Shown here one piece after another: positions 48,501 through 58,135 of a stretch of 64,000 nucleotides of DNA (position 1 is its first letter; each line of letters begins with the position of its first letter). Made by a program: the position numbers and the translations under genes. The stretch is from Leuconostoc lactis. GTDB lineage: Bacteria > Bacillota > Bacilli > Lactobacillales > Lactobacillaceae. Under the pieces are notes generated by a model. The model was not told the DNA's origin and made no database searches. It saw only the letters and a program-made list of their open reading frames with translations. Location of the stretch: NCBI RefSeq assembly GCF_007954625.1, contig NZ_CP042420.1, positions 597,001 through 661,000 on the forward strand, in the 5' to 3' direction.

Positions 48501-50018
48501 AAAGTTCATCAAGTAGTGCAACCAGTTCAATTGTTCGGCTTGCACGACGGGATTTGAGTTGTCTACGTCGTTAGCTAACAACAATTCGTAGCCACCCTTT
48601 GAATTGTCAACCGTATAATTTTGTGTATTGGTTTGGTTCGTTGGGGTGCGGTTGAGTAAGCGGAAATCAGAATTTGTATCTGGTGTGAGGGGGCTGTTCA
48701 CAAACGTCAAGGCACCCTTTTGCAAATGATCGCTGTTTGGATCTTCACTGGTTTGGTTCCATTGTGGTTGTGTTGTGATGAAGTTTGCCATCGCCGTTTT
48801 CAACCAGTCTGTGCTATTTGTCAAACCAATCTTTGTTTCGATGGCTTGTTGCAAAGTTTCACTGGCCTTGTTCAAGGCGACTTGATCATCTTGAAGGGTA
48901 TAAGGGGTTGGGTTTTCGACAAGCCCAAGTTGTGACATGTAGTTCAAGTAGTTGACTTGGGTTTGCTTATCAGGCCACCAAACCGACAAAATTGGTCGCA
49001 TGTCCGTGGCTGTTGAAGCTTCCCACTTGTTACCATCGCGCAAAATGTCGGTTGGACGATACCAAGATGATGCCGTCAAATAACCATCAAGATTATCAAA
49101 GTCCGAACTGGCAGTGCTGTGCACGGCGTTGTGGGCCGTGTAGTCGTCATTTTGGGCAGTCAAACCTTCCGTGATTTGTGATGTAGTTGCTGACACTTCT
49201 TGACCAGTTGTGGCATCAAATGTCCGCATTTGGCCGTCAATTTCGCCAGCATAGCCTTTCTTCAGTTGACCCGCAGCGTCGAAATAATAATTGTGACCAG
49301 CGATACTCGTCACGCCGATTGCAGCTTGACCGTTAGCGCCAAAGTAATAAGTTTGGCCGTCAGCGGCCGTGTAGAAGTCGCTGAAGATTTGTTCACCTTG
49401 GGTGTTGAAAGCCACTGTTTGGCCGGCAACGTGTTGCAATCCAGTCAAGGCGTTACCCGTGTTAGCGTCAAAATAGTAAGTCTTGCCGTTTTCTGTGACG
49501 TAGGCGCCCTTGGTTTGACGGCCAGTGGTATCAAAGTATTGCAAGTGACCCGCGATGGTCGTTAAGCCTTTAGCATAGGATTGATCAGCATTAACATAGT
49601 ACCAAGCACCAGCTTTTTCCACATAGCCGGTTTGTGGGGCTGGGGTAGTGTCAGTTGCTGGTTGTTGCGGTTGCTCAGTCGTTGTTGCGGTTGTGGCAGG
49701 TTGTGCCGGTGTTGGTGCTACAGGTGTAGTAGGCGCGACAGGTGTTTGTTGTGTCGTTGTACTGCTGGCGTCTGCCTGAGCAGCTGTTGTTGTCGCTGCA
49801 GCAGTAGTCGGCGTTGTCGTTGTCGCTGACGCTACGGCTTCTGGTGCTGGTACCGTCACTGTCACCTGTGAACCAGTCGTGTTTTGGTTACTATCAGCTG
49901 AAGCAGTCGTTGCCCCTGCGACAAAGGCTAGGGCGGCACCGGCTGTGATGACACCACCGACGACCCAGTTTTTACCGGCTTTATAAAGTTTTTTTCTAAC
50001 TTGTGTTGCGTTTTCCAA
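45522..50018 (-). CDS. dsr: Dextransucrase (glucansucrase, GH70)
   Basis: A 1498-residue secreted enzyme that polymerises the glucose of sucrose into alpha-glucan. The N terminus has a KxYKxGKxW-type signal ([10 protein letters not shown]) and export segment ending near ASADS, then a Thr/Ala/Pro/Gln-rich linker and YG-type glucan-binding repeats. The circularly permuted GH70 core has nucleophile D524 (RVDAVDNVD), acid/base E562 (LEDWS) and transition-state D635 (RAHDSEVQT), spaced as in known dextransucrases; motif I ([10 protein letters not shown]) lies C-terminal. SEV after D635 fits mainly alpha-1,6 linkage. The C terminus is again glucan-binding repeats, without LPxTG. The start is TTG 50018 with GGGAG 9 nt upstream. 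Confidence 0.96.
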   Translation of the reverse strand: MENATQVRKKLYKAGKNWVVGGVITAGAALAFVAGATTASADSNQNTTGSQVTVTVPAPEAVASATTTTPTTAAATTTAAQADASSTTTQQTPVAPTTPVAPTPAQPATTATTTEQPQQPATDTTPAPQTGYVEKAGAWYYVNADQSYAKGLTTIAGHLQYFDTTGRQTKGAYVTENGKTYYFDANTGNALTGLQHVAGQTVAFNTQGEQIFSDFYTAADGQTYYFGANGQAAIGVTSIAGHNYYFDAAGQLKKGYAGEIDGQMRTFDATTGQEVSATTSQITEGLTAQNDDYTAHNAVHSTASSDFDNLDGYLTASSWYRPTDILRDGNKWEASTATDMRPILSVWWPDKQTQVNYLNYMSQLGLVENPTPYTLQDDQVALNKASETLQQAIETKIGLTNSTDWLKTAMANFITTQPQWNQTSEDPNSDHLQKGALTFVNSPLTPDTNSDFRLLNRTPTNQTNTQNYTVDNSKGGYELLLANDVDNSNPVVQAEQLNWLHYLMNFGSITANDADANFDGIRVDAVDNVDADLLQIAADYFKAVYGVDKNDATANQHLSILEDWSHNDPLYVNDFGDNQLTMDDYAHTQLIWSLTKNSDIRGTMQRFMDFYLVNRSHDSTENTATPNYSFVRAHDSEVQTVIAQIVSDLHPDVENSLAPTTEQLLEAFKVYNADQKLADKKYTQYNMPSAYAMLLTNKDTVPRVYYGDLYTDDGQYMATKSPYFNAIDTLLKARIQYVAGGQAMAVDNHDILTSVRYGNGAMTATDKGDADTRTQGIGVIISNNKDLALQAGETVTLHMGAAHKKQAFRLLLGTTQDGLDYYNTDDAPIRYTDNNGDLIFNSQDVYGVQNPQVSGFLAVWVPVGATATQDARTASDTTSHTDGKTFHSNAALDSQLIYEGFSNFQAFATTPDEYTNAVIAKNGSLFKDWGVTSFQLAPQYRSSTDTSFLDSIIQNGYAFTDRYDLGFGTPTKYGTVDQLRDAIKALHASGIQAIADWVPDQIYNLPGQELATVTRTNSYGDKDPNSDIENSLYVIQSRGGGQYQAQYGGAFLSDLQAMYPSLFETKQISTNLPMDPSTRITEWSGKYFNGSNIQGKGAGYVLKDAGSSTYYHVVSNNNDATYLPKQLTNDLSETGFTHDNQGIIYYTLSGTRAQNSFVQDNSGNYYYFDNTGHLVTGAQTINTHHYFFLPNGIELMQAFFQNADGSTIYFDKRGQQVCNQYIVDQTGAAYYFGTDGRMAINGFTDVDGHRQYLDQSGHQLKDQFMTDANGHVYYFEAGNGNMATYRYAQNAQGQWFYLGGDGMAVTGLQNINGANQYFYTDGHQSKGEFVVLTDKTIYTDAATGNLVVGVQQLDGKTYVFTTAGAMLTNQYYELAADQWLHLSAQGQADTGLTTVGDQLQYFGTDGVQVKGAFVTDPATQATYYFNATTGDAVANQYFHIKGDWYLTDANARLVKGFKVVNNKVQHFDETTGVQTNSTHLTKAQKQYIFDHNGDLVNM

Positions 50019-50347
50019 TATTCTTTTCTCCCATTAACGATTTGTGTTATAGCGAACAAGAGAGAATTATAACGAAGTAAATGTTAAACGTATATCTTTT
50101 TACAAACGATTAACAATTGCTTAAGAAGTATCAAAAAAGTAATAGAAAAAAATAAACTTTTTAAGAATTTGCCGAAAAAAAGCCAGCGCAATCAGTGGAA
50201 GCGCTATAATGGGGGATGTTGTTGTCTAATTTAGCATTAATAGATCGAATTTGTGAAAAAATACGTTTTTGTTTATGTTAAAATATAAAAACTTGTGCCT
50301 TTTTTTGAAAAAGGCTAAAAATTCAATCAGCTTAGGGGTGATATGTT
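50019..50347. other. Divergent intergenic region of dextransucrase and ClC genes
   Basis: About 330 nt, AT-rich. It holds a minus-strand TATAAT (50071-50066) that may serve the dextransucrase gene, and a plus-strand TATAAT (50205-50210) overlapping a cre-like box. No gene is seen. Confidence 0.6.
50196..50209 (+). promoter_or_regulatory. cre-like box
   Basis: TGGAAGCGCTATAA fits the cre consensus except for A in place of the conserved C. It overlaps a plus-strand -10-like TATAAT. Confidence 0.4.
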
Positions 50348-51652
50348 ATGGAAACTCAGTTATCATCAAAAAACCCTCATCAGACACCATGGTTTAAAAA
50401 AAATACGAGTGTACTGGTACTCTCTACCATTGTTTTGGGGATAATGTCGGGCGTGGGGGCGCTCGTTTTGTCGTTCTTTTTAGAAAGCGTTGAGCAGCTA
50501 TTTTTAGGTTATGGTGAAACGGCTAAAATGCCAGCACCGATAACGACAGTGCCTTTAGTGCGACTACTATCGGTTGTCATAGGTGGTATGATTGCTGCCT
50601 TTTTTTGGTGGCTCTTACGGACGAAAATGACCCCAACGGTCAGTGTCAACAAAGCGCTTGCTGGGGAAAAGATGCCTTTTTGGCAAACTATATTGCATGA
50701 CTTTACCCAGATCTTTTATGTTGGAACGGGTGGTTCAGTTGGTCGTGAATTGGCGCCTCGTGAAGTCGGTGCCGTAATGGCTGAAAGGTGGACAGCATTC
50801 TTGTCCCGTCATCACATCGAACCACTTTCCAGTGATGATCGCCGACTATTAATTGCTTCAGCCGCTGGCGCCGGTTTTGCCGGTATCTATATTGCACCCA
50901 TTACGGGGATGTTGTTTGCCGTTGAAATCATGTATAAAAAATATGATTTGAAAACAATTGGCGTGAGCTTGACGATGTCAACCATCGCCATGGGGATTGG
51001 GTCATTAGTGAAGGGATTTAACCCTTACTATTTACTGGATGATGTGAAATTCCCGGTTGGCAGTGTCTTGTTTGTGATTATTTTGGCACCGCTGTGCGGC
51101 TTTGCGGGGAGCTGGTTTAGAAAATGCTTCCAGTGGGCTGAAAAAAATCAGACTAAGACACGTCATATTTTATGGCAATTACCTGTTGTCTCACTCTTAA
51201 CGGGTGGCATTGCTTATTTCTTCCCAGAAATTATGGGTAATGGTCGGTCACTAGCGCAGTTAGCAATTGGCGGTAGTGCGCGTTATCAGCAAATTATCAT
51301 TGTGTTATTGGTTGGTGCGGGCTTAAAGGCTATTGTGACAGTTTTGACTATTCGGTCAGGCGCATCCGGTGGTACATTGACGCCATCGATTTCAATTGGT
51401 GGCGCTTTAGGCGCAGTTGCTGGTTGGGTACTGTCTTACTGGGTCCCAGGCGTTAACATTGGTCAAGGGGCGATTTTGGGTGCTGGTACGTTGCTGGCCG
51501 CTTCACAACAAGCACCACTGATGGCCATGTTTATGTTGATTGAAATCACGCATCTAGATGGTTCAGCGATTCTACCATTAACGATTGGTATTTTGATTGC
51601 GACTGCCGTATCGCGTCTCGTGTTACAACCTAAGACCAGTAAAAAAGCCTGA
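50348..51652 (+). CDS. ClC-family chloride channel/antiporter
   Basis: A 434-residue membrane protein of the ClC family with about 10-12 helices. GTGGSVGRELAPREVGA near residue 125 corresponds to the conserved GREGP-type filter segment, here GREL(A)P, and FAGIYIAPITGMLFAVE is the next family block; SGGTLTPSISIGGALG follows near residue 340. It may exchange chloride or fluoride for protons. The gating Glu (GRE) is kept. It ends inside the stem of a terminator shared with the convergent VOC gene. Confidence 0.9.
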   Translation: METQLSSKNPHQTPWFKKNTSVLVLSTIVLGIMSGVGALVLSFFLESVEQLFLGYGETAKMPAPITTVPLVRLLSVVIGGMIAAFFWWLLRTKMTPTVSVNKALAGEKMPFWQTILHDFTQIFYVGTGGSVGRELAPREVGAVMAERWTAFLSRHHIEPLSSDDRRLLIASAAGAGFAGIYIAPITGMLFAVEIMYKKYDLKTIGVSLTMSTIAMGIGSLVKGFNPYYLLDDVKFPVGSVLFVIILAPLCGFAGSWFRKCFQWAEKNQTKTRHILWQLPVVSLLTGGIAYFFPEIMGNGRSLAQLAIGGSARYQQIIIVLLVGAGLKAIVTVLTIRSGASGGTLTPSISIGGALGAVAGWVLSYWVPGVNIGQGAILGAGTLLAASQQAPLMAMFMLIEITHLDGSAILPLTIGILIATAVSRLVLQPKTSKKA

Positions 51653-51677
51653 CACATCGTGTCAGGCTTTTTTACTG
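51638..51677. terminator. Bidirectional terminator overlapping both stop codons
   Basis: A 19-bp perfect stem (core AAAAGCCTGACAC, ATC loop). The ClC stop lies in the left arm and the VOC stop in the right arm. Confidence 0.92.
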
Positions 51678-52004
51678 GTTGGCTTCAATGGTAATCAGAT
51701 TACCTTCAGAATCTTTGATTTTAATGGCGATCTTGTTGCCAAACCGCGCTTCAGGTTCACCAACTAACGTCACAAAGTTATTTTTCAAATGCTTTTGCAA
51801 GTCTGCTTGGTGATCTCGGACCAATAGTTCGAGTTGATCGGTTGGTTCACCCGTTACGAAAACAATATCTTCGCCATCTAGTGTTAAATGGCGACCAGAT
51901 TGATGGCCTGATTGGGGCAAATCAAAAACATCGCGCCAAAAACGGTAGGCGCGGTTCGTATCAGTTGCTGGAATTGTTTTAATGTTTAATTTACGTGGTT
52001 TCAT
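51672..52004 (-). CDS. VOC (glyoxalase/bleomycin-resistance fold) protein
   Basis: A 110-residue single VOC-domain protein: KTIPATDTNRAYRFWRDVFDL at the start and SEGNLITIEANQ at the end are typical. Function of such short members ranges from metal-dependent lyases to binding proteins; none can be assigned. There is no Shine-Dalgarno. On the minus strand TATACT (52017-52012) ends 7 nt before the ATG, with TTGAAA 16 nt further up (52039-52034), so a leaderless mRNA is likely. Confidence 0.85.
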   Translation of the reverse strand: MKPRKLNIKTIPATDTNRAYRFWRDVFDLPQSGHQSGRHLTLDGEDIVFVTGEPTDQLELLVRDHQADLQKHLKNNFVTLVGEPEARFGNKIAIKIKDSEGNLITIEANQ

Positions 52005-52011
52005 ATTAATA

Positions 52012-52039
52012 AGTATAGCTGAATTTCACTAATTTTCAA
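52012..52039 (-). promoter_or_regulatory. Promoter placed for a leaderless VOC mRNA
   Basis: TTGAAA, 16-nt spacer, TATACT, then 7 nt to the ATG. The -35 overlaps the last codons of the upstream MFS gene. Confidence 0.7.
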
Positions 52040-53288
52040 CTCGTTCAAGGTCACGCTGGCGGGTGTAAATCGTATAGCCAACGATAATGAATAACAAGGT
52101 TGACATGGTCAACCAAGCAAAACTGGGTGTGATGACATTGGCTAAGCTGAGAAATAAGAGTTGGCCCAATGGTGCGGTGGCGAGGACTAAAGTATTGATC
52201 AGACCGCCAACACTGGCTAAACGATCAGGTGCGACACGTTGCATCATAATAGCCCCAATCCGTGGATTAATTTTAGCAGAAACATAGCCGATACCGGCGA
52301 TTAGGAGCAACCAGACAAGACGGTTTGGCCAAATACTTGGTACCAAGCCTAGTAATAGTAATAGGCCGCAAGCTGTCCCAATTAATTGCTTAGTGGTCAT
52401 ATTCTGAAAAATATCATGTACCACAATGGAACCCAGTAACATGCTGACGGTTTCCACAGCGCCAAATATGGCCACGGTAGTGCCAAAATTACCAATCATA
52501 AGCTGATGCATTTGTAATAAAGTTAAATTAAACAGGCCAGCTAATGATGTACTCACAAAGTTAACAGCGGCAGCAAGTACAATGAGTTGGAAAAAGAGGT
52601 GATCACGGTAGACCGACATAAAGGTGATGTTGAAATCAGAAAACAGTGTGGTTCGGGAACGGTGGGCGAGATTTTGGCTAATTTGGTGCTGGGCCTCGGT
52701 AAAATACGACTGGTGGGTGGTCATCACGAGCCATGCAATGATAAACAGTAAAGCATTAATGAAACTGAATACGGCCGCGTTGTTGTTTAAGAGGCTAAAC
52801 AAGCCAGCACCGAAAAAACCACCAATCATGGCCATGGTAATACTAACGGCTTGTTCGAGACTCATGGCGGTCTGCATGTCCTTTTGAGCTAAAATATAGC
52901 GTGAGATAGGCTTCATCAATAAATTGCTATAAAGCCCTAAAATATCATTGATAAAAATTAAGCACAACAACACAATGAAGGTCATGGCACGGGTTTCATA
53001 GGCAAACAGTAAGCCGGACATCACCAGAAAAATAGTGGCTTGGGTACGTCTGGTGATTGACCAAGCGCGCAAATGATCGTGCGTTTTGTCGGCTAAATTG
53101 CCTAGTAAAATGGCAAAAAGATTAGGTAAAAAGGTGATGAACGCGACAGCAGTGACTGCTAAAGTGGCATGAGGGCGCGATGCTGCGATCATGAGAAAAA
53201 CAATGTTAAACAGACTAGTGCCTAAATTATTAAATAGTTGGGCGGTGATCATGATGAGAAAAGCGCGATTGCTTTTAAGTAATGTCAT
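52029..53288 (-). CDS. MFS transporter (probable drug efflux type)
   Basis: A 419-residue 12-segment major facilitator of the type often annotated as macrolide/multidrug efflux. FLPNLFAILLGNLADKTHDH is the loop 2-3 signature. AAAGGAGC precedes the ATG. It is divergent from an Rgg-like regulator 95 nt away, which probably controls it. Substrate unknown. Confidence 0.87.
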   Translation of the reverse strand: MTLLKSNRAFLIMITAQLFNNLGTSLFNIVFLMIAASRPHATLAVTAVAFITFLPNLFAILLGNLADKTHDHLRAWSITRRTQATIFLVMSGLLFAYETRAMTFIVLLCLIFINDILGLYSNLLMKPISRYILAQKDMQTAMSLEQAVSITMAMIGGFFGAGLFSLLNNNAAVFSFINALLFIIAWLVMTTHQSYFTEAQHQISQNLAHRSRTTLFSDFNITFMSVYRDHLFFQLIVLAAAVNFVSTSLAGLFNLTLLQMHQLMIGNFGTTVAIFGAVETVSMLLGSIVVHDIFQNMTTKQLIGTACGLLLLLGLVPSIWPNRLVWLLLIAGIGYVSAKINPRIGAIMMQRVAPDRLASVGGLINTLVLATAPLGQLLFLSLANVITPSFAWLTMSTLLFIIVGYTIYTRQRDLERVEN

Positions 53289-53383
53289 ATGTTTTGCTCC
53301 TTTGAATTGCGTAAATTCATTTTATCCAGTAAACTGAACAACAAATCAAAAAGCGAATATATGCTACTTTCTGGCGGTGACAA

Positions 53384-54340
53384 ATGGATTACGGGGCAAC
53401 ATTTAAAAGAATACGTGAAGACAAAGGGTTAAAAATTGTTGATTTAGAACAAGAAAACATCTCACGCTCACTCATTGGCAAATTTGAAAAAGGGCAATCA
53501 CGGCTATCAGCAGACCGATTGGATCGCTTATTAGCGGACATGGGTGTGAGTCATGATGAATTCTTATTTCTTGGTGGGGAACCTGGGGATAATTATATGT
53601 ACACGTTGTTGCATGAGATGGGGGTGCAGTCTGGTAAAATACGCGAACGTCAGCAACTGGATCGGATGATTGCGCGGGCGACCCGTGATTTGACAAGTGG
53701 TCGTGGTGGCTTAAGTGCCAGATTTATGCGTGATTTTGGTCTGTTGATCAAAATCGGCCTGACAGCCGAAGATGATGGGGTCAAAAAGGAGATGTATGAG
53801 TATCCTGGTGTTCAGCAACATGTTAAGCCAGCCGTACAATTTTTAAAAAAGGCGGAAACATGGGGACGGTTGGAACTTGATTTATTTACCCTTTTTTATA
53901 TTGGCATGCAGCCGGATGATTTACTCGTCTTGGGACGATTGGCAATTCAACGGGCACGGGTCTACACGGCACTAAGATCTGAGAAAAAGCGGTTAGTTGA
54001 TATTATTCACACGGCATTTAACGGCCTAATGTATGTTGATCAAGCGGGGGCAGCTGAGATGTTAGCCCTTGAAGCACAAGTCATTCAGGCAGCCGATGAG
54101 TTTATGATTGATTGGACGAGTGAACGGTTGCGTTTACGCTTAGATGAAGGGTTACTGATGATGCTGCAAGGACAAGTTACGGCTGGGTATGAACAGATTA
54201 TGTCAGTGGTTTCAGTCTATGAGATGATTGGCATGCAGGAAATGGCTAATTTTACACGCCAAACGATTGCCCAAACAAAATCGGCCATTGAATCCAACCA
54301 GCGGGATAAAATACCACATATTTACTCAATGTTGATTTAA
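53384..54340 (+). CDS. Rgg/GadR/MutR-type transcriptional regulator
   Basis: A 318-residue regulator with an N-terminal XRE-type helix-turn-helix (ATFKRIREDKGLKIVDLEQENISRS, then FEKGQSRLS) and a long helical C-terminal part of TPR-like repeats, as in Rgg. Such proteins often sense short peptides, but no small peptide gene with a hydrophobic end was recognised next to it. The Shine-Dalgarno is weak (GGCGGTG). It is divergent from the MFS gene and immediately upstream of the ABC-F gene. Confidence 0.87.
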   Translation: MDYGATFKRIREDKGLKIVDLEQENISRSLIGKFEKGQSRLSADRLDRLLADMGVSHDEFLFLGGEPGDNYMYTLLHEMGVQSGKIRERQQLDRMIARATRDLTSGRGGLSARFMRDFGLLIKIGLTAEDDGVKKEMYEYPGVQQHVKPAVQFLKKAETWGRLELDLFTLFYIGMQPDDLLVLGRLAIQRARVYTALRSEKKRLVDIIHTAFNGLMYVDQAGAAEMLALEAQVIQAADEFMIDWTSERLRLRLDEGLLMMLQGQVTAGYEQIMSVVSVYEMIGMQEMANFTRQTIAQTKSAIESNQRDKIPHIYSMLI

Positions 54341-54360
54341 AGTATGGTAAACTTAAACTT

Positions 54361-55917
54361 ATGGCATTATTAGAAGTCAGTGGCCTTACAATGGCCTACG
54401 CAGAAAAAACTTTATATGAAGACGCAGCCTTTGAACTACAACAAGGCGAACACATGGGAATTGTTGGTCAAAATGGTGCCGGCAAGTCAACCTTAATTAA
54501 GATTATTACCGGACAAGAATTACCCTTGTCTGGGAAAATCGACTGGCAAAAAGGCTTAAAAATTGGCTATTTGGACCAGTATGCTGAAATTCCTGACGGC
54601 ATGAATTTGGTTGATTTTTTGCACACTGCTTATCAAGACTTATATGATAAGCAAGACCGCATTACCGAACTCTACAATGAGTATGCGGAAACCATGAACG
54701 ACAAGTTGTTGGATCGCGCCGGTCGCATGCAAGAAGAACTGGATGCTGCCGGTTTTTATGATGTGGATACGCAAATCGAACGCGTTATCTCCGGTTTGGG
54801 CTTAGAAGCTATCGGTCGTGATCGTGAATTGGAACAAATGTCTGGTGGCCAACGTGCCAAAGTCATTTTGGCCAAGTTGTTGCTGGAAAATGATGACGTC
54901 ATCATTTTGGATGAGCCGACGAACTATCTGGACGTTGCCCACATTGCGTGGTTGCAAGATTTCTTGCAAACCTATGAAGGCGCGGCTTTGATTATTTCCC
55001 ATGACTTTGACTTTTTGGACAAAGTGACCAACGCGATTATTGATGTGTCATTTGGTAAGATTACCAAATATCGTGGCTCGTTCACGAAAGCGATGCGTCA
55101 AAAAGAAGAGCGTACGGAACAACAGTTGCGACAATATGAAAAGCAACAGGGTGAAATTGAAAAGGCCCAAAAGTTTATCGCTAAGAACAAAGCGCGTGCC
55201 TCAACTTCAAAGCAAGCGAAGTCACGTGAAAAGATGCTGGCGCGCATGGAAAAGATTGATCCACCGTCAGAAACATTACAAGCAAAATTCAATTTCCCTT
55301 ATGTGAACTCACAATCTGCCAACGCATTGACAGTCAATGATTTGTCCGTCGGTTACGTGACCCCAGTCTTGGAGCCAGTAACTTTCTCAGTGACAACGGG
55401 ACAAAAGATTGTCTTCAAAGGCTTTAACGGCGCGGGTAAGTCGACATTGATTAAGTCAATTCTCGGTGTGATTCCTGCCTTACACGGGACAGCTGAATTC
55501 TCACCGTCTGCCGTCGTTAACTACTTCGACCAAGACTTGGCATGGGATGATGACACAAAGACACCATTACAAGAAATGCAAGATCGTTTCCCAACGCTAG
55601 AACCAAAGGCGTTGCGGACCCGATTGGCTGCGGCAGGGATTAACGCTGAAAACGCGCAAAAGCCGTTGCAACAACTTTCTGGTGGTGAGCAGACAAAAGT
55701 GAAGTTGGCCATTATGGAAATGAAGCCAAGTAATTTCTTGATTTTAGATGAGCCAACCAACCATTTGGATGAAGGGACGAAAAATGCCCTACGGGCAGCG
55801 ATTGACAAATTCCCAGGAAATGTCATTATCGTTTCCCACGAAGTCAGCTTTACAAAGGGCTTTGGTGACCGTGAATTAAACGTTGCGGCGCTATCCTATA
55901 AGAAAGAAACAGATTAG
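54361..55917 (+). CDS. ABC-F ATPase (ribosome-associated)
   Basis: A 518-residue protein of two ABC domains without membrane segments. Walker A is GQNGAGKST and GFNGAGKST; signatures are MSGGQRAK and LSGGEQTK; Walker B is LDEPTNYLD and LDEPTNHLD. The linker between the domains is basic and helical (about residues 245-310). It is of the YkpA/YbiT type that acts on translating ribosomes. No Shine-Dalgarno precedes the ATG; TAAACT lies 7 nt before it, so it may be leaderless, or translated by coupling after the Rgg-like gene. Confidence 0.92.
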   Translation: MALLEVSGLTMAYAEKTLYEDAAFELQQGEHMGIVGQNGAGKSTLIKIITGQELPLSGKIDWQKGLKIGYLDQYAEIPDGMNLVDFLHTAYQDLYDKQDRITELYNEYAETMNDKLLDRAGRMQEELDAAGFYDVDTQIERVISGLGLEAIGRDRELEQMSGGQRAKVILAKLLLENDDVIILDEPTNYLDVAHIAWLQDFLQTYEGAALIISHDFDFLDKVTNAIIDVSFGKITKYRGSFTKAMRQKEERTEQQLRQYEKQQGEIEKAQKFIAKNKARASTSKQAKSREKMLARMEKIDPPSETLQAKFNFPYVNSQSANALTVNDLSVGYVTPVLEPVTFSVTTGQKIVFKGFNGAGKSTLIKSILGVIPALHGTAEFSPSAVVNYFDQDLAWDDDTKTPLQEMQDRFPTLEPKALRTRLAAAGINAENAQKPLQQLSGGEQTKVKLAIMEMKPSNFLILDEPTNHLDEGTKNALRAAIDKFPGNVIIVSHEVSFTKGFGDRELNVAALSYKKETD

Positions 55918-55918
55918 T

Positions 55919-56662
55919 ATGGTGCAACTACTGACACAAAACAACATGCCGAAAAACATGACAGTTTTTGATGTGGTTGCGTCAACAATGATAAAAGGTC
56001 GAGACATGCTGAATACAGGCGTGGCTCGGCCTTTTGCTGTGGTTGCCAATCAACAAACTGCTGGGTACGGAAAATTCGGACGTCAATTTTTCTCACCGCG
56101 AGGGAGCGGTGTGTATATGACGTTTGTTTTTGACGTGCCAACTGGTAGCTTTGATGCCGGACTATTGACCACCGGTGTGGCCGCAACGATTGCGCGGGTC
56201 ATTTTTGAAGTAACTGGTATTCAAGTAGCTATGAAATGGGTGAATGATTTATATTATCAGGATCGCAAAATTGCCGGCATTCTTGCTGAGGGTATTCTGA
56301 CCGCAGGTCAGCTCACGCAAGTCAGTATCGGTGTTGGTTTGAATATTTTAGCCACGGTTGTGCCACCTGAACTGCGGGATAAAATCGGCGCACTTGATGT
56401 CGATGTGGATAAAAATAGGTTAGTCTGCAAGATTTTCACAGCTTTGCAAGCTGATTTTTCAGGTTATCAACAAGGACAACATCTTGCCTATTACCAAGCA
56501 CATGCTTATTTAACAGGCCGTTATGTATCGGTCCAAATTGGCACAACGGTGCTGCAAGGGCAGGTAACCGGCATCGGACAACAGGGTGAGTTATTGTTGG
56601 TAGACGATACTGGCGAGTCACATGCTTTGTTGAGTGGCGAAGTGACTCAAGTTAAGCTATAG
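55919..56662 (+). CDS. birA: Biotin--protein ligase BirA (catalytic domain only)
   Basis: A 247-residue ligase that attaches biotin to carrier proteins. GYGKFGRQFFSPRGSGVYMT is the biotinyl-AMP-binding loop and KWVNDLYYQDRKIAGIL the second conserved block; the C-terminal small beta domain is present. The N-terminal DNA-binding domain of repressor-type BirA is missing. It starts 1 nt after the ABC-F stop and has only a weak Shine-Dalgarno, so translation is probably coupled. Confidence 0.92.
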   Translation: MVQLLTQNNMPKNMTVFDVVASTMIKGRDMLNTGVARPFAVVANQQTAGYGKFGRQFFSPRGSGVYMTFVFDVPTGSFDAGLLTTGVAATIARVIFEVTGIQVAMKWVNDLYYQDRKIAGILAEGILTAGQLTQVSIGVGLNILATVVPPELRDKIGALDVDVDKNRLVCKIFTALQADFSGYQQGQHLAYYQAHAYLTGRYVSVQIGTTVLQGQVTGIGQQGELLLVDDTGESHALLSGEVTQVKL

Positions 56663-56742
56663 TGGGCAGGGTTGATAACGAGATCATAACAACGCATTTG
56701 ACAAAATAAAAGTATTAGAATAAAATAAAAACAATGAGAAAA

Positions 56743-56965
56743 TCATAGAGGTTGCCATAGACAAGAGTCACTTGTGGAGTATTGATAGATACGCTGAAGC
56801 AAGCAAAAGGGGATGTGGCCGAAGCGTTGGCACTATCATGTCAGTTAGCTGGGCCATTGGTTAAGAGCCAATGGACTGTCGCGGATGCGGGGTGCTATGA
56901 CGGAGATAAGCGTTTTTTATTGCGATCCGTGACTGCCCTCCAAGCAGCCACGGATTTTTATTTTA
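56743..56965 (+). ncRNA. Lysine riboswitch (L-box) with terminator
   Basis: P1 forms from TCATAG (56743-56748) and CTATGA (56895-56900). The conserved AGAGGTTGC at the 5' side and AAAAGGGG..GGCCGAAGCG in the core follow the L-box pattern. The expression platform is a terminator, ATCCGTGACTGC (56925-56936) with GCAGCCACGGAT (56944-56955) and T run. Lysine binding should close the terminator and lower alr-asd expression. Confidence 0.9.
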
Positions 56966-56983
56966 TGAGAAAAAGGTGTGACT

Positions 56984-58096
56984 ATGGTAGAGGCAATTAC
57001 AAGGCCAACACAAATTGAAATATCACAAAAAGCTTTAAAAAATAATGTCGCCGTCGTGAAGCAAACATCAGGCGCAGACAAAATCTTTTTGGCTGTTAAA
57101 TCTAATGCCTACGGCTTGGGGTTAATCCCAACGTCAAAGGCGGCCGTGGCAGGTGGTGTCTACGGCTTAGCGGTAGCCATTATTGATGAAGCTTTGGCTT
57201 TGCGCCATGAGCGACTAACGGCACCGATTTTAATTTTAGGGATTTCACCAGCGCAATATGCGGAATTAATGGCCGTCCAACATATTATGGCTACGGTTGT
57301 GTCGCTTGATTGGTTAAAAGAGGCGGCGACTTATTTGTCCGGTGAACAACGTTTGCATGTCTCGTTAGGGGTTGATACGGGAATGGGCCGAATTGGCTTC
57401 CGTGATCGTGCAGCGCTGGCCGAAGCCATTGCTTATGTCCAAGCACATCATGATTTATTTGACTATGTTGGCTTAGCGACGCATTTTGCCGAGTCCGATT
57501 CGGCTAATACTGATTATTTTGAGATGCAACTGGCGCGTTGGCATGAGTTGACGGATGGCTTACCGGAACCAGAATATTATCACGTCGCCAACTCTGGGGC
57601 TGCCATGTATCACGCTGACGAAGTCCCACATGACGTCATTCGCGTGGGGACAGTCCTGTATGGCGTGGAACCTTCCCGTGGCGAATTGGCCGATGGCCAT
57701 GAGTTACAACCGGTCATGGCTTTACGTAGTGAAATCAACTTTGTGAAGCAACTGCCGGCGGGGGAAGGCATTAGTTATTCCCACAAATACACCACGACGG
57801 GCGACGAATGGATTGGGACAGTACCGATTGGCTATGGCGACGGGTGGCTACGCAAATTGACCGGCTTTAACGTGATTGTTGATGGGCAATATGTACCCAT
57901 TGTTGGTCAAATCGCCATGGATCAAATGATGATTCGCTTGCCGCATGAATATCCTGTGGGAACAAAAGTGACTTTGATTGGTCGTGACGGTGGGTTAGAA
58001 AATACCTTGGAAGATGTCGCGCAACATGCGGGCCTAGCACCTTGGGAAATCATGACTGGGATGCAAGATCGCTTGCACCGCGTACTTGTTGATTAG
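56984..58096 (+). CDS. alr: Alanine racemase
   Basis: A 370-residue PLP enzyme that makes D-alanine for peptidoglycan and teichoic acids. The PLP-binding lysine is K39 (FLAVKSNAYGLG; most relatives read AYGHG) and the second base is Y265 (GISYSHKY). VDTGMGRIGF, IGYGDGWLRKL and GQIAMDQMM are family blocks. ATG 56984 has AAGG 7 nt upstream; a GTG at 56978 is too close to it. It is placed behind a lysine riboswitch and before asd, which is unusual. A broader racemase specificity cannot be excluded. Confidence 0.9.
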   Translation: MVEAITRPTQIEISQKALKNNVAVVKQTSGADKIFLAVKSNAYGLGLIPTSKAAVAGGVYGLAVAIIDEALALRHERLTAPILILGISPAQYAELMAVQHIMATVVSLDWLKEAATYLSGEQRLHVSLGVDTGMGRIGFRDRAALAEAIAYVQAHHDLFDYVGLATHFAESDSANTDYFEMQLARWHELTDGLPEPEYYHVANSGAAMYHADEVPHDVIRVGTVLYGVEPSRGELADGHELQPVMALRSEINFVKQLPAGEGISYSHKYTTTGDEWIGTVPIGYGDGWLRKLTGFNVIVDGQYVPIVGQIAMDQMMIRLPHEYPVGTKVTLIGRDGGLENTLEDVAQHAGLAPWEIMTGMQDRLHRVLVD

Positions 58097-58135
58097 GATA
58101 CACAGCGTAACAAACTTAACATTGAGGAGAACAAA

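Noticed and set aside
45597..49829. Several plus-strand open frames inside the dextransucrase gene
   Set aside because: They lie antisense to a full-length, motif-complete GH70 gene and have no features of their own.
53289..53383. Short hydrophobic peptide gene as a signal for the Rgg-like regulator
   Set aside because: No frame with start signal and hydrophobic end was found in the gap or next to it.
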